A program made the position numbers and the translations under genes. The notes under the pieces were generated by a model that worked only from the letters and a program-made list of their open reading frames with translations, did not search any database and was not told where the DNA came from. Source: Chryseobacterium taeanense (GTDB taxonomy: Bacteria > Bacteroidota > Bacteroidia > Flavobacteriales > Weeksellaceae). From it: 64,000 bases of DNA. Of this stretch, positions 16,607-26,091 are shown in pieces. Every line of letters begins with the position of its first letter. The first letter of the stretch is position 1. The DNA is taken from assembly GCF_900099685.1 (NCBI RefSeq), contig NZ_FNDW01000001.1, positions 186,001-250,000 on the forward strand, read 5' to 3'.

Positions 16607-17122
16607 TCATTTCAAAAGATTATCAATGGTTGCTTGGATATCCGGATCTTCCGGAGAGATAGCATAATATTTGGCAATCGCAGATTTCTGGTCAATGACC
16701 ATATATCTCGGAATCCAGTTGAGGTCGATATAATTGTTGAAATCATTTTTCCAGCCCGAAGCAAACCAGTAATTTTCTTTGTCCTTCATTTCAAATCTTT
16801 CCAGGCTTTTGTCGAAACCTTCTTTGGAGCGGTCTAATGAAAGAAAAACAAAATCAATATTTTTATTGTTGTCTTCCAGTTCTTTGGCTTTCGGAAGTGC
16901 TTTTAAACAATCCCTGCACCAGCCGGCCCAGAAATCAAGCACCAGAACTTTCCCTTTATGCTGATCCAGGATCTGCTGTATGGTCACTGTTTTACCTTCT
17001 TCATCTTCTACCGTCTGAAGCAAGGCTTCTTTGGAGAAACTGGTCTTAAGAACTTTAGGAGTCTGCTGAGAGCAGCTTAACCCGAAAATTCCCATCATGA
17101 ATAATAACAAAAGCTTCTTCAT
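16607..17122 (-). CDS. TlpA-like thioredoxin-fold lipoprotein
   Basis: A 171-residue lipoprotein with lipobox FGLSC (Cys17) and a thioredoxin fold. The active site is WCRDC at residues 68-72 and the cis-Pro loop is in LNWIPRY; the FVFLSLDRSKEGF insert is typical of TlpA/ResA relatives. It likely acts as a periplasm-facing thiol-disulfide reductase. ATG 17122 was chosen over an upstream in-frame ATG (17134) because it gives a proper lipoprotein signal. It follows the purine nucleoside phosphorylase by 80 bases on the same strand. Confidence 0.9.
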   Translation of the reverse strand: MKKLLLLFMMGIFGLSCSQQTPKVLKTSFSKEALLQTVEDEEGKTVTIQQILDQHKGKVLVLDFWAGWCRDCLKALPKAKELEDNNKNIDFVFLSLDRSKEGFDKSLERFEMKDKENYWFASGWKNDFNNYIDLNWIPRYMVIDQKSAIAKYYAISPEDPDIQATIDNLLK

Positions 17123-17202
17123 TTTAAAAATCATTTATACAAATCTAAAGAATGAAAAGCAATTTGAAAGTTATCGACGGTAATTTGTACTATTGAAAAA
17201 TT

Positions 17203-18027
17203 CTATAATGATTGATGATAGTTTCTGACCAAACCTTTCACAATGGTTATGACGCTTGGCATTGCCTTATTGGCTGCATTTAAAACTTCTTCATGCGAAA
17301 CGGAAAAAGCGATGTCAGGCCCTCCAAGATCTGTAATCACGGAGATTCCGAAAACGTTCATTCCCATATGTCGGGCTACGATTACTTCTGGAACGGTGCT
17401 CATTCCTACCATATCGCCACCGATGGCTTTTATCATTCCGTATTCTGCGGGAGTTTCAAAAGTAGGTCCTTGCAGAGCTACATAAATTCCCTTATGGATA
17501 TTGATATTGTTTTCTGAAGCAACTTTTTCAGCCTCCGAAATCATCTTTTTATTGTATGCTTCACTCATATCCACAAACCTAGGGCCGAAGGAATCGATAT
17601 TCCGTCCACGAAGTGGATGCTCAGGCATCATGTTGATGTGATCTTTAATAATAGCAATATCTGCAATTTTATATTCAGCATTTACTCCACCGGAAGCATT
17701 GGAAAGAATGAGGTTTTTTATTCCCAACATATGAAAAACTCTGATCGGGAAAACTACATTTTCAATGGAATGACCTTCGTAATAATGGAAGCGACCGCTC
17801 ATCATAAGGACTTTTTTACCTTCCAGTTGTCCGTAAATTAATCTCCCACTATGACCGGCAACAGTTGTTTGTGGAAAATCAGGAATTTCAGCATATTCCA
17901 TTGTGTGGATAGCTTCTACCTCGTCCTGAAGTTTACCTAATCCGGATCCTAGCACAATCGCGAAATCAGGAATTTCTTTAATAATACTCTGGATGAAATC
18001 TGCGGTTTTCTTAATTTTTTCTAACAT
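17203..18027 (-). CDS. Purine-nucleoside phosphorylase (class I trimeric type)
   Basis: A 274-residue enzyme that splits purine nucleosides with phosphate to base and ribose-1-phosphate. The phosphate loop VLGSGLGKL is near residue 20, GHSGR near 65, the LSNASGGVN segment lies mid-protein, the DHINMMPEHPLRG loop is typical of the trimeric family, and MVGMSTVPEVIVARH and SVITDLGG follow. Start ATG 18027 gives the usual N-terminus MLEKIKKTADFI; it overlaps the end of lpxK by 17 bases, indicating one operon. Confidence 0.93.
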   Translation of the reverse strand: MLEKIKKTADFIQSIIKEIPDFAIVLGSGLGKLQDEVEAIHTMEYAEIPDFPQTTVAGHSGRLIYGQLEGKKVLMMSGRFHYYEGHSIENVVFPIRVFHMLGIKNLILSNASGGVNAEYKIADIAIIKDHINMMPEHPLRGRNIDSFGPRFVDMSEAYNKKMISEAEKVASENNINIHKGIYVALQGPTFETPAEYGMIKAIGGDMVGMSTVPEVIVARHMGMNVFGISVITDLGGPDIAFSVSHEEVLNAANKAMPSVITIVKGLVRNYHQSL

Positions 18028-19036
18028 AATCCAAGATGATTTGGTTAAATTCTTCTTTCCTGTCAATAATCACATTAATTGGCCAATAATAGACAATCTC
18101 TCTTAGGTAATCGAAAGTTTTAAGTCGTACATAATCTTTTTCAGTCGTTAAGATCAGCTTGTATTCGCCTAATTTCTTATATTCTGATACAATATTTTTA
18201 ATATCCGCTTCCGTAAAATTATGATGGTCGCGGAATTTTAGGTGGGTTACCCGTTGTGAAAATTTTGCAAGGTGATTCAGCAGTGGTTTGGGATTGGCAA
18301 TTCCTGTGATGAGAAGAATGTCGTAATAATTCAGGTTGTTATCCGGAAGCATTTTTTCTTTGCCATACACATTTTCATCATAGCCTATCGACGAGAAGAA
18401 TACTTTCTGATGATGTGACGGCCTTATTCTTGAGATATAATATTGCTTGGTTTCCTCGGTAAGTTCATCGGGACATTTGCTTACCATGATGATGTCTGCT
18501 CTTTTTGATCCGGATCTTGATTCCCGCAAATCTCCCGCAGGAAGCAGATGATCTTTAAAATACGGATCATTAAAATCGGTCATCATGATCGTGAATCCGG
18601 GCTTTATCGCTCTGTGCTGCATCGCATCATCCAGAACGAGGACATCCAGATCCATATCAGAAATTACCTTTTTAGCGCCGGGAACTCTTTCTTCGGAAAC
18701 GGCAATGACGAAACGGTTTTTAAATCGTTCAAACAACTGCATGGCTTCATCACCTACTGTTTTGTAATTGCTTTCATAGTTTGTAACGGCGTAGCCTTTC
18801 GTGAGCCTTCCATAGCCTCTTGAAAGCACTCCCGTTCTGTAATGTTTAGATAAAAACTTAGCGAGATACATCACCATAGGCGATTTTCCGCTTCCGCCCA
18901 CAGAAAGGTTACCGACACAAATGATCGGAGTCCTGAATTTTGTCGACTTAAAAATTCCCAGATCATACATTGTGTTTCGGATACCCGTTACCATGTGATA
19001 ACCTAGCGAAAAAGGATAAAGGTACCATCTTTTCAT
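18011..19036 (-). CDS. lpxK: Tetraacyldisaccharide 4'-kinase
   Basis: A 341-residue inner-membrane-associated kinase of lipid A synthesis, phosphorylating the 4' position of the tetraacyldisaccharide. The P-loop GNLSVGGSGKSPMV is near residue 45; SRGYGR, VGDEAMQLFERF and VLDDAMQHR are LpxK hallmarks. ATG 19036 was chosen because the upstream TTG (19045) is the TTTG of the promoter. It shares an operon with the overlapping phosphorylase gene. Confidence 0.95.
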   Translation of the reverse strand: MKRWYLYPFSLGYHMVTGIRNTMYDLGIFKSTKFRTPIICVGNLSVGGSGKSPMVMYLAKFLSKHYRTGVLSRGYGRLTKGYAVTNYESNYKTVGDEAMQLFERFKNRFVIAVSEERVPGAKKVISDMDLDVLVLDDAMQHRAIKPGFTIMMTDFNDPYFKDHLLPAGDLRESRSGSKRADIIMVSKCPDELTEETKQYYISRIRPSHHQKVFFSSIGYDENVYGKEKMLPDNNLNYYDILLITGIANPKPLLNHLAKFSQRVTHLKFRDHHNFTEADIKNIVSEYKKLGEYKLILTTEKDYVRLKTFDYLREIVYYWPINVIIDRKEEFNQIILDYVRKN

Positions 19037-19042
19037 ACCTTG

Positions 19043-19050
19043 CAAAAATA
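19043..19050 (-). promoter_or_regulatory. -7 promoter element of lpxK
   Basis: TATTTTTG on the minus strand, six bases from the ATG at 19036. Confidence 0.65.
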
Positions 19051-19139
19051 GGGAATTTCGTATGTATTTAACTTATTATCGAAGCTACTTTTCGAGATTT
19101 ATTTTAAAAAATGTGTTCAAGATTATCATTTAATTAAAG

Positions 19140-19147
19140 TAATTTTG
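19140..19147 (+). promoter_or_regulatory. -7 promoter element of truA
   Basis: TAATTTTG. A TTG within it is in frame with truA but belongs to the promoter. Confidence 0.65.
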
Positions 19148-19165
19148 CAACGTTATTTTATTTCA

Positions 19166-19900
19166 GTGAGATATTTTATTGAATTTTCGTACAACGGCAA
19201 AAATTATTTCGGTTACCAGATCCAGCCGAATGCAGTTTCCGTGCAGGAAGAAATGGAGAAAGCGCTTTCCACAATTTTAAGGGAAGACATAAAAACTACC
19301 GGTGCTGGAAGAACGGATACCGGCGTGCACGCGAAGAAAATCTTTGCTCATTTTGATACGGAAAAAGTATTGGGTCAGGATCTTCCCAGAAAATTAAACA
19401 GCTTTTTACCTCCTGATATTTCTGTTAAAAGAATATTTCAGGTCAAAGATGACTTCCATGCCCGTTTCGGTGCCACTTACAGAACGTATGAATATTATAT
19501 TTCTCTGGATAAAAATCCTTTTACACAAGATTCTGCCTGGCAGCACTGGAGAAGACCTTTGGATATCAATACAATGAACGAAGCCTGCAAAATCCTTTTT
19601 GAATATGAAGATTTTACCAGCTTTGCCAAACTTCATACCGACAACAAAACCAATCTCTGCAAAATTTACAAAGCAGAGTGGGAGCAGGAAGGCAGCGAAT
19701 TGAAATTTACCGTTTCGGCCAACCGTTTCCTGAGAAATATGGTGCGTGCTATCGTCGGAACCATGGTGGATATTGGTGCGGGAAAATTAAAACCTGAAGA
19801 TCTCCGAACCGTCATTGAAAATAAAAACAGGAATTCTGCCGGAACGTCTGCACCAGCTCATGGGTTATATCTTGTAGATGTTGGATATGATTTTGATTGA
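19166..19900 (+). CDS. truA: tRNA pseudouridine(38-40) synthase
   Basis: A 244-residue enzyme that converts uridines 38-40 of the tRNA anticodon arm to pseudouridine. The catalytic Asp is in the GRTDTGVHA motif near residue 50; YFIEFSYNGKNYFGYQ at the N-terminus and FLRNMVRAIVGTMVDIG near the C-terminus are typical. No ATG is available; GTG 19166 is the best start, since the upstream TTG lies in the -7 element. Divergent from lpxK. Confidence 0.94.
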   Translation: MRYFIEFSYNGKNYFGYQIQPNAVSVQEEMEKALSTILREDIKTTGAGRTDTGVHAKKIFAHFDTEKVLGQDLPRKLNSFLPPDISVKRIFQVKDDFHARFGATYRTYEYYISLDKNPFTQDSAWQHWRRPLDINTMNEACKILFEYEDFTSFAKLHTDNKTNLCKIYKAEWEQEGSELKFTVSANRFLRNMVRAIVGTMVDIGAGKLKPEDLRTVIENKNRNSAGTSAPAHGLYLVDVGYDFD

Positions 19901-19924
19901 AATTTTCCTAGGCTTCTGACATCA

Positions 19925-20460
19925 AGCTGCGTTTTTTAACCCAAAGTCTAAAAAGATTTTTTATCTGCTGACTGTTTTTAAGGTATACAAAGCCGTTTTA
20001 CTTGTATAAGCTCGCAAAGTTTTTTGCCTGTGCTAAGATCTTTTGGGATCGCGAGATTATTTAGTCCTTAAGAAACGTTGTTTAATGATCCGCCTGCGTA
20101 TTTTACTATTCTGTTGAGGTTTATTTAATGCTTCAGCGCGGTTATTAAGATCTTGCGTGGGGTTCTTTACGCCTTTCCGGAAGTAATTTTATTATCCGTA
20201 GGCGTTGTTTACTCATCCTGCAAGTTTTATGACCTATCTGGATACGTTGTATGATGCTTCGTCCATGTTATAGACTCTTCAGCATAGATGACAAACGTCT
20301 CCGTACCCGTATAAGACGTATAAATATTATTATAGAACTTATATTTATATATGTAAGATGTCTATCAATATATTTAATACGTATATTGATCTATGTGAAA
20401 CGTATCTAGATGTATGTAAGATGTATATTAATTTATAAATATCGGTTTAAGACGTAATCA
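19925..20460. repeat. Gene-free spacer with degenerate repeats
   Basis: The 857-base gap 19901-20757 has no gene. At about 20070-20290 three diverged units start with CGTTGTTTAATGAT, CGTTGTTTACTCAT and CGTTGTATGATG and run about 45-60 bases each. From 20310 to 20450 short words alternate (GTAAGATGT, GTGAAACGTAT, ACGTATA, GTATATTAAT). The rest is AT-rich up to the promoter at 20710. Confidence 0.5.
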
Positions 20461-20709
20461 CAATGAAATGATTGTATATTTAAAGTTTTCAAAAGAATAA
20501 AAATCGAAGATTTTTTAAGCCATTGTAATCTTTTTCATTTGTAATTATCAACTTTAAATAAAAGTTAAGCTCGTCTTTTGCAACTTTTGCGGTCATATAA
20601 AAGTTTAAACAGCCATAATATGCAAAATCATATATATCATAAATAAAAGCCATCTGAAATTTTCATGAGTATTTAATAAACTTATAAAGATTGTCAAATT
20701 TTAAAGTCT

Positions 20710-20717
20710 TATTTTTG
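20710..20717 (+). promoter_or_regulatory. -7 promoter element of the ABC transporter gene
   Basis: TATTTTTG, a perfect TAnnTTTG match, 40 bases before the ATG. Confidence 0.65.
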
Positions 20718-20757
20718 CATAGAATTTTTTAATATCATTCTTTCTTCAATTCGTACA

Positions 20758-22518
20758 ATGAAAAAACAAGATACCTGGGGAATTATCAAGAGGCTGTTCT
20801 TTATCGGAATGAAGTTTCGTTCATGGTTCATCCTTACGTTGATTATCTCCATCATTTTGGCAATGGTTTCTACTTACAGGCCTTATCTTACCATGGAAGT
20901 GGTGGATAATGACATCACAAAGCTTCAGGACAAAGCTTTAATGATGAAGCATATCTACATTTTGGTAGGGCTGGTATTTGCGGAAACTGTTCTGAATTTT
21001 TTTCTGGTCTATTTTTCCAATTATATTTCACAGAATGTAATCAGAGATATCAGGCAGAGACTTTATAACAAGCTTATTTATTTTAAAACATCATTTTTCG
21101 ATAAAACGCCGATCGGACAGCTGGTAACCAGAGCCGTTGGGGATGTGGAAACTATAGCCACAGTTTATACGGATGGCTTCCTGATGGTTTTCGGGGATGT
21201 TCTGAGGATTGTTTTTGTATTGGTGATGATGTTCAGCACCAATGTACATCTGAGTTATATTACCCTTGCTATATTACCTTTAATGGTGGCTATTACCAGA
21301 TTTTTCCAAAAAAGACTTAAAAAAGCTTTCGGAGATGAAAGAAACTGGACTTCCAACCAAAACTCTTTTGTTCAGGAAAGACTGGCAGGGATGTCGATCA
21401 TTCAGGTATTCAACAGACAGGAATCGGAATTTAAAAAGTTTGATGAAATTAACATCACATTGAAAGGAGCACTGCTGAGAACGGTTTTTATCTTCTCGTT
21501 ATTCTTTCCTGTGGTGGAATTAATCTCTTCATTGTTCATCGGATTTATACTTTTCTACGGTGGATATATCACGATCAGTGCCGGTGTTGTGATTGCATTT
21601 ATTCAGTATATCTCCATGCTGATCCGTCCTTTGAGGCAGATCGCGGATCGATTTAACAATATTCAGAGAGGTATTGTGGGTGCCGAAAGGGTATTGGGAT
21701 TGATGGATGAAGAAAATTCAATGGCGAATACCGGAACAGTACAGAAAGATCATTTTGACGGAAAGATTGAATTCAGAAATGTACATTTTGCGTACGACGA
21801 AAAGCAGGAGGTATTAAAAGGGATCGACTTTAAAGTAAATCCGGGCGAAACCGTAGCGATTGTAGGAGCTACCGGTGCCGGAAAATCAACCATTATCAGC
21901 CTGATCACAAGATTATACGATATCAATTCCGGGAATATCCTCATAGATGATGTTGATCTGAAAGATTATGAGCTGTATTGTCTGAGAAGTCATATTGGTG
22001 TTGTTCTGCAGGATGTTTTCCTTTTCCACGGAAGTATTTTTGAGAATCTTTCATTTGGTGACGATACTATTACTCTTGAACAGATCAAAGCCGGTGCGAA
22101 GGAAATTGAGGTGGATGAATTTATTGAAAGCCTTCCGGGAGGATACGATTATGTCGTGAGCGAAAGAGGTTCTTCGATTTCTCTTGGTCAGAGACAGCTT
22201 TTGTCGTTCCTAAGAGCTTATCTTTCCGATCCTAAAATTTTGATTCTGGATGAAGCAACGTCGTCGATAGACCACGAAAGTGAGAAACTGATCCAAAGAG
22301 CTACGGAAAAGATTACAAAGAACAGAACATCCATTATCATTGCTCACAGACTTTCCACGATTGAAAAAGCAGATAAGATCATCGTCATGGAACATGGTAA
22401 AATTGTAGAAGAAGGCAAACATCTGGAGTTGCTTGATAAAAACGGATATTATGCCACTTTATACAAGGCTCAGCTGAGACATGAGGTTGAACTTGAAGAA
22501 GAGAAAACTGAAAAATAG
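20758..22518 (+). CDS. ABC transporter, fused permease and ATPase (MsbA/MDR-like exporter half)
   Basis: A 586-residue half-transporter: six membrane helices in the first 320 residues, then a nucleotide-binding domain. Walker A is GATGAGKST, the Q-loop is VVLQDVFLF, the signature SLGQRQ is a slight variant of LSGGQ, Walker B is ILILDEATSSID, and the H-loop is IIAHRLST. Homodimeric exporters of this type move lipids, drugs or peptides; the substrate cannot be told. It is monocistronic, with its own promoter and terminator. Confidence 0.94.
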   Translation: MKKQDTWGIIKRLFFIGMKFRSWFILTLIISIILAMVSTYRPYLTMEVVDNDITKLQDKALMMKHIYILVGLVFAETVLNFFLVYFSNYISQNVIRDIRQRLYNKLIYFKTSFFDKTPIGQLVTRAVGDVETIATVYTDGFLMVFGDVLRIVFVLVMMFSTNVHLSYITLAILPLMVAITRFFQKRLKKAFGDERNWTSNQNSFVQERLAGMSIIQVFNRQESEFKKFDEINITLKGALLRTVFIFSLFFPVVELISSLFIGFILFYGGYITISAGVVIAFIQYISMLIRPLRQIADRFNNIQRGIVGAERVLGLMDEENSMANTGTVQKDHFDGKIEFRNVHFAYDEKQEVLKGIDFKVNPGETVAIVGATGAGKSTIISLITRLYDINSGNILIDDVDLKDYELYCLRSHIGVVLQDVFLFHGSIFENLSFGDDTITLEQIKAGAKEIEVDEFIESLPGGYDYVVSERGSSISLGQRQLLSFLRAYLSDPKILILDEATSSIDHESEKLIQRATEKITKNRTSIIIAHRLSTIEKADKIIVMEHGKIVEEGKHLELLDKNGYYATLYKAQLRHEVELEEEKTEK

Positions 22519-22535
22519 TTCACAAAAAATATATA

Positions 22536-22572
22536 AAAAGAGGTTAAAATCAATAAGGTTTTAACCTCTTTT
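22536..22572 (+). terminator. Rho-independent terminator of the ABC transporter gene
   Basis: A 14-bp stem (AAAAGAGGTTAAAA with its complement) and a T-run. Confidence 0.9.
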
Positions 22573-22885
22573 TTATAGCAACCTTAGGACTTTCGCCGCT
22601 TGTTACAGAAACCTTTTACTGATGATAAATAGACTTAAAAACTCTTGCTTTTATCAGGGTTTAAAAACTTTGTTTAATTTTTTGGGTAAATCACGAAATT
22701 ATTGAATTGGTATAAATATTGCTAAAATGATTTTTATATTAATGAAGTATTGAATAAATGTTAAGTAAATATGGTATTTGTATTGAAAAATTCATTATCT
22801 TTATGCTAAAATTAAGCAAGACCCCCGAATTTTGGTAGGGTGTTTGATATAAAAGTGTAGTTTTAATTAAAATCCAAAAATATAG

Positions 22886-23098
22886 ATGAAAAATATCCAA
22901 GACGAATTTCAGGTTTTTAAAGATGAATTGAGAAAGTTGAATATCGAAGTTCAGAAAGTGGTGAAAGTGGGGAACGGTAGTATGGATTTCCACGAGGTAT
23001 TTTACAAATCACCAAGATACGAAGATATAAAAAGTGTATATGTTCAGAGGCATAATCTGGATAATATTCTGGAAAAATTCAAGCAAGCTTATCATTAA
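22886..23098 (+). CDS. Small uncharacterised protein
   Basis: A 70-residue, charged, helix-rich soluble protein without signal or membrane segment. I do not recognise a family. It stands alone between two strong terminators, which supports a real gene. A near-consensus -7 element (TATCTTTA) lies at 22796-22803; the 300 bases before the gene hold nothing else. Confidence 0.7.
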   Translation: MKNIQDEFQVFKDELRKLNIEVQKVVKVGNGSMDFHEVFYKSPRYEDIKSVYVQRHNLDNILEKFKQAYH

Positions 23099-23100
23099 AT

Positions 23101-23137
23101 AAAAGGCGCGGCTCAGATTTTCTGAGCCGCGCCTTTT
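23101..23137. terminator. Strong bidirectional terminator
   Basis: A 17-bp perfect GC-rich stem (arms 23101-23117 and 23121-23137, core GGCGCGGCTCAGA) with a TTT loop and T/A runs, between convergent genes. Confidence 0.95.
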
Positions 23138-23167
23138 TTACGATATAATAGCCTACTATCATTATTA

Positions 23168-23917
23168 CTAAAATCTGTATCCCAGAGACAACCCCGTTCT
23201 GAAACCGATCCAGGGACCGTCTATGATTACTCTTGCTCCGTTTGTATTCGTTTCCACCGTATAATTTACATAAGGAATATCAAGGTTTTCAATTTCTTTC
23301 TTCAATTCGGCCTGCATATCAGGAGTAAGCGGAATATCGCTTGTCATTGTAAAATCTCCTTTCCCCGAGCCGTAATGTGCTCCGGCAATCCATAAATCGA
23401 GTATCAGATTGCGACTGGTGGTCAGGAAAAACTGTGCACCTATCATGACTCCGCCGCTGTTTCCATGAGCGCTCCCGAATCCTTTCAAAGGAATCTGATA
23501 TGTTGTTCCGCTAAAGGTATAGTCATAATAAAAATCGAATGTATTGGAAGTTACTTTTGAATAGCGATAATAAGGTGCAATATAAAATCCTTTTCCATAT
23601 CCAGCACCAACATAGAAACGTGGCTCTATAGTAAAGTTAAAGGATTTTGCTTCCAGATTCTGAAATCTTTTTTCATCATTATCACTTAAAAAAGAATTGA
23701 TAAACGGAATTTTTCCTTCTGGCATAACGCCGAACCCCATATTTAATGAAAACCAACGGGTAAATGCTCTTTCATAAGAAAGGTTAATGTTTCTGAAGGC
23801 ATAAGCCGTCACATTTGTTTTAACGATATTCATTTTTTCGGAAGGCGAGCCAGAAGCTTCCTGCGCTTTTATTGCCGAAAGCATAAAGCAGGGAATGATG
23901 AGTAGTAATTTTTTCAT
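23168..23917 (-). CDS. DUF3575-like outer-membrane beta-barrel protein
   Basis: A 249-residue exported protein with signal peptide ending in AIKAQ. The segment VKTNVTAYAFRNINLSYERAF is characteristic of DUF3575/small barrel proteins, and the last residues GLSLGYRF end in Phe as expected for outer-membrane insertion. The function of the family is unknown. Transcribed alone. Confidence 0.82.
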   Translation of the reverse strand: MKKLLLIIPCFMLSAIKAQEASGSPSEKMNIVKTNVTAYAFRNINLSYERAFTRWFSLNMGFGVMPEGKIPFINSFLSDNDEKRFQNLEAKSFNFTIEPRFYVGAGYGKGFYIAPYYRYSKVTSNTFDFYYDYTFSGTTYQIPLKGFGSAHGNSGGVMIGAQFFLTTSRNLILDLWIAGAHYGSGKGDFTMTSDIPLTPDMQAELKKEIENLDIPYVNYTVETNTNGARVIIDGPWIGFRTGLSLGYRF

Positions 23918-24054
23918 GATTTTACTATTTTGTGATTTGAATTATTTTGAAAATAGCAAAAAGCGGGCAAAAAAATTAATGTAAATACACTTTTGGGTTA
24001 AAATAAGTTTCTATTTGCTAACGAACCAATTTTCCAAGTGTATTAAAAGAGATT

Positions 24055-24873
24055 TTACTGCTGATTTGATGCAATTTTCTCCCTTGTATTTTTCGCTAAA
24101 TTTTTAGGCTTAAAAATTATAATCGTTACTATTCCCCAGATGGTAATAAGAAATCCCATATAGTTTACAATATTTTTGTTTGCAAAGTCTGCCGTAAAAG
24201 CAATATCAATGGTTGAGTGAAAAACGGCACACACCAAGATGCTTGCCCGCGAAGAGTTATACAACCACGTCAGTAATATGCTTCCTGTAAGAAGGCTGAA
24301 AAACCATCCGAAAATACCTGAAATATCCATTGCAGTGTAACCGGGTCTGTATAAAAAAAGCGGCCAATGCCAGAAAGCCCAGAATACAGTCAGAATAATA
24401 CTTGATGTCAAAGCATTGAATTTCTCTTGAAATCTCGGCAGTGCAAAACCGCGCCAGCCGACTTCTTCCCCAAAGCCAAAAAATATTACATTATAGATGA
24501 AGAAAGTCAGCAGGTTGAATTGAGGAAATTCTTTACTGGTAAAAACTCCGGCTAAGTCTATTGGGGAGCCATCAATAAAATAATTGATGCAAGCCGCTAT
24601 GAAAGCCAGCAGGAAAGGACTGAAGAGCGCAATGAGTAAATACATGAAAGGTCTTACTTTCAGGCAGCTTTTAATTAATCGGTTGATTCCTTCTTTTTTC
24701 TGGTAGATCCATGTCGTGATAAATGAAGCGAGTAAAGGTCCAAGTCCGCCGATGGCATGATGATAAGGGAGAACCGGTAAATTGTTCAGACCAAAGGATT
24801 GTCCGTACAAGGGAAGCCAGATGAGCCAACTGATGAAATATGCAAAGCTGAAATAGGTTATTAGTTGTTTCAT
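24055..24873 (-). CDS. CPBP family intramembrane glutamic endopeptidase
   Basis: A 272-residue integral membrane protein with about eight hydrophobic helices. It carries the CPBP (Abi/Rce1-like) motifs: the glutamate pair in GEEVGWRGFALPR, then FWAFWHWPLF with a conserved His, and FHSTIDIAF with another His. Family members cleave or process membrane-associated peptides and are sometimes linked to bacteriocin immunity; the target here is unknown. Confidence 0.9.
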   Translation of the reverse strand: MKQLITYFSFAYFISWLIWLPLYGQSFGLNNLPVLPYHHAIGGLGPLLASFITTWIYQKKEGINRLIKSCLKVRPFMYLLIALFSPFLLAFIAACINYFIDGSPIDLAGVFTSKEFPQFNLLTFFIYNVIFFGFGEEVGWRGFALPRFQEKFNALTSSIILTVFWAFWHWPLFLYRPGYTAMDISGIFGWFFSLLTGSILLTWLYNSSRASILVCAVFHSTIDIAFTADFANKNIVNYMGFLITIWGIVTIIIFKPKNLAKNTREKIASNQQ

Positions 24874-24927
24874 TGTGTATTTTTTTATTGATATAGTTGC
24901 TTAAATGTTTTGATGATTTAGTCAAAT

Positions 24928-25587
24928 TTAAATTAAAGATTGCCCATTCAAATCTGTGGTAAGCACTTCGCTCATGTAATCAAAGAAAGGGCGCATGGCC
25001 AATAAAGTGAGCACTGCTTCTTTATGGAAACCGTCCGATAAAACTTCCTTGTCAGTAAATGGTCTCATGACGACATACTGTTTTTTCCTGATGAGGTCAA
25101 TGGCGGGATGACTTTTATCGAAACCTCTCGGCGCTGTTTTCACGGCATCGCCTTTTATTTCTTTAAAGTACTTTACAAAGGTATTGTCTGAAGTAATCTT
25201 ATCAATTTCCGCAGTACTGATCTCAAATTCTTTGCGGATGCGGAGCAGATCTTTGGCATCCGGTCCCCAGAATCCGCCGCCTACGAAGCTGTTGCCGGGT
25301 TCAATGTGAATATAATAACCTCCTCTCAGCATCGGTTTTAAGCGGGAATACCCGACTCCGAAATTGGTTTTGTATGGCGTTTTGTCCTTTGAAAACCGGA
25401 CATCTTTGTAAATCCTGAAAATATGAATTCCTGATACCTGGTCATGTTGCTGAAGTTCAGCATAAATCTGATCGAAAAGCGCTTTGTTTTCTTTTACCAC
25501 TGCATCGTATTCTGCTTTGTGGGCGACAAACCATTCGCGGTTGTTGTTTTTCTCCAGACGTTTAAGAAATTCAAAGGCTTTTTTCAT
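24928..25587 (-). CDS. DUF2461 domain-containing protein
   Basis: A 219-residue soluble protein of the DUF2461 (TIGR02453) family. It begins with the family start FEFLKRLEKNNNREWF and has IFRIYKDVRFSKDKTPYKTNFG and the GGYYIHIEPG core. The biochemical role is unknown. A -7 element TAATTTTG lies at 25602-25609 on the minus strand. A decayed copy of its 5' end lies at 27455-27511. Confidence 0.93.
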   Translation of the reverse strand: MKKAFEFLKRLEKNNNREWFVAHKAEYDAVVKENKALFDQIYAELQQHDQVSGIHIFRIYKDVRFSKDKTPYKTNFGVGYSRLKPMLRGGYYIHIEPGNSFVGGGFWGPDAKDLLRIRKEFEISTAEIDKITSDNTFVKYFKEIKGDAVKTAPRGFDKSHPAIDLIRKKQYVVMRPFTDKEVLSDGFHKEAVLTLLAMRPFFDYMSEVLTTDLNGQSLI

Positions 25588-25757
25588 GGTAATGATTTTC
25601 GCAAAATTATCGTATTATTAATGCTGATTAGTATTGAAAGGCATGAGTAAGGGACTCACGCCAGCGGAGATAAATGTACAAAACTTACCAGAAATACAAA
25701 AGCTGAAGTGTAAACTTCAGCCCTGCTTTTCAAATGTTATTAACGATATCAAATGAT

Positions 25758-26072
25758 TTATACTATTTTCAAATATTGAATTAATTCGCCTTCAAATTCA
25801 AAATAATACGTCATCACAATAGGACTTCCGGGAAATTTCCCTGAAACTTCTGCTTTCAGAGTATGTTCTGCTTCTGAATAATCTAACGGTTTCATCGTTG
25901 CCTGATATTCTTTATTGGCTTTATCGATCCAGTTTTTTATTTCGGGTCTTCCGTTGTGTGTTTTTCCTTCGTCAAACACTACAGCTGTTTCTGTAAAACA
26001 ATTGGCGTACGATGTGCTGTCGAAGTTGTTCTGTGCCTTTACTAATTCGGTTACTATGTTTGGTAAATTCAT
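25758..26072 (-). CDS. SnoaL/NTF2-like small protein
   Basis: A 104-residue protein with an NTF2-like cone fold pattern: an N-terminal helix with NNFDSTSYANCFTETAVVFDEG, then RPEIKNWIDKANKEY, then alternating strands. Such folds serve as small-molecule enzymes or binding proteins. ATG 26072 was chosen over an upstream in-frame start that overlaps the SDR gene. It is 19 bases behind the SDR gene on the same strand and is very likely co-transcribed with it. Confidence 0.82.
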   Translation of the reverse strand: MNLPNIVTELVKAQNNFDSTSYANCFTETAVVFDEGKTHNGRPEIKNWIDKANKEYQATMKPLDYSEAEHTLKAEVSGKFPGSPIVMTYYFEFEGELIQYLKIV

Positions 26073-26091
26073 TGTATGTGATTTTAGATGG

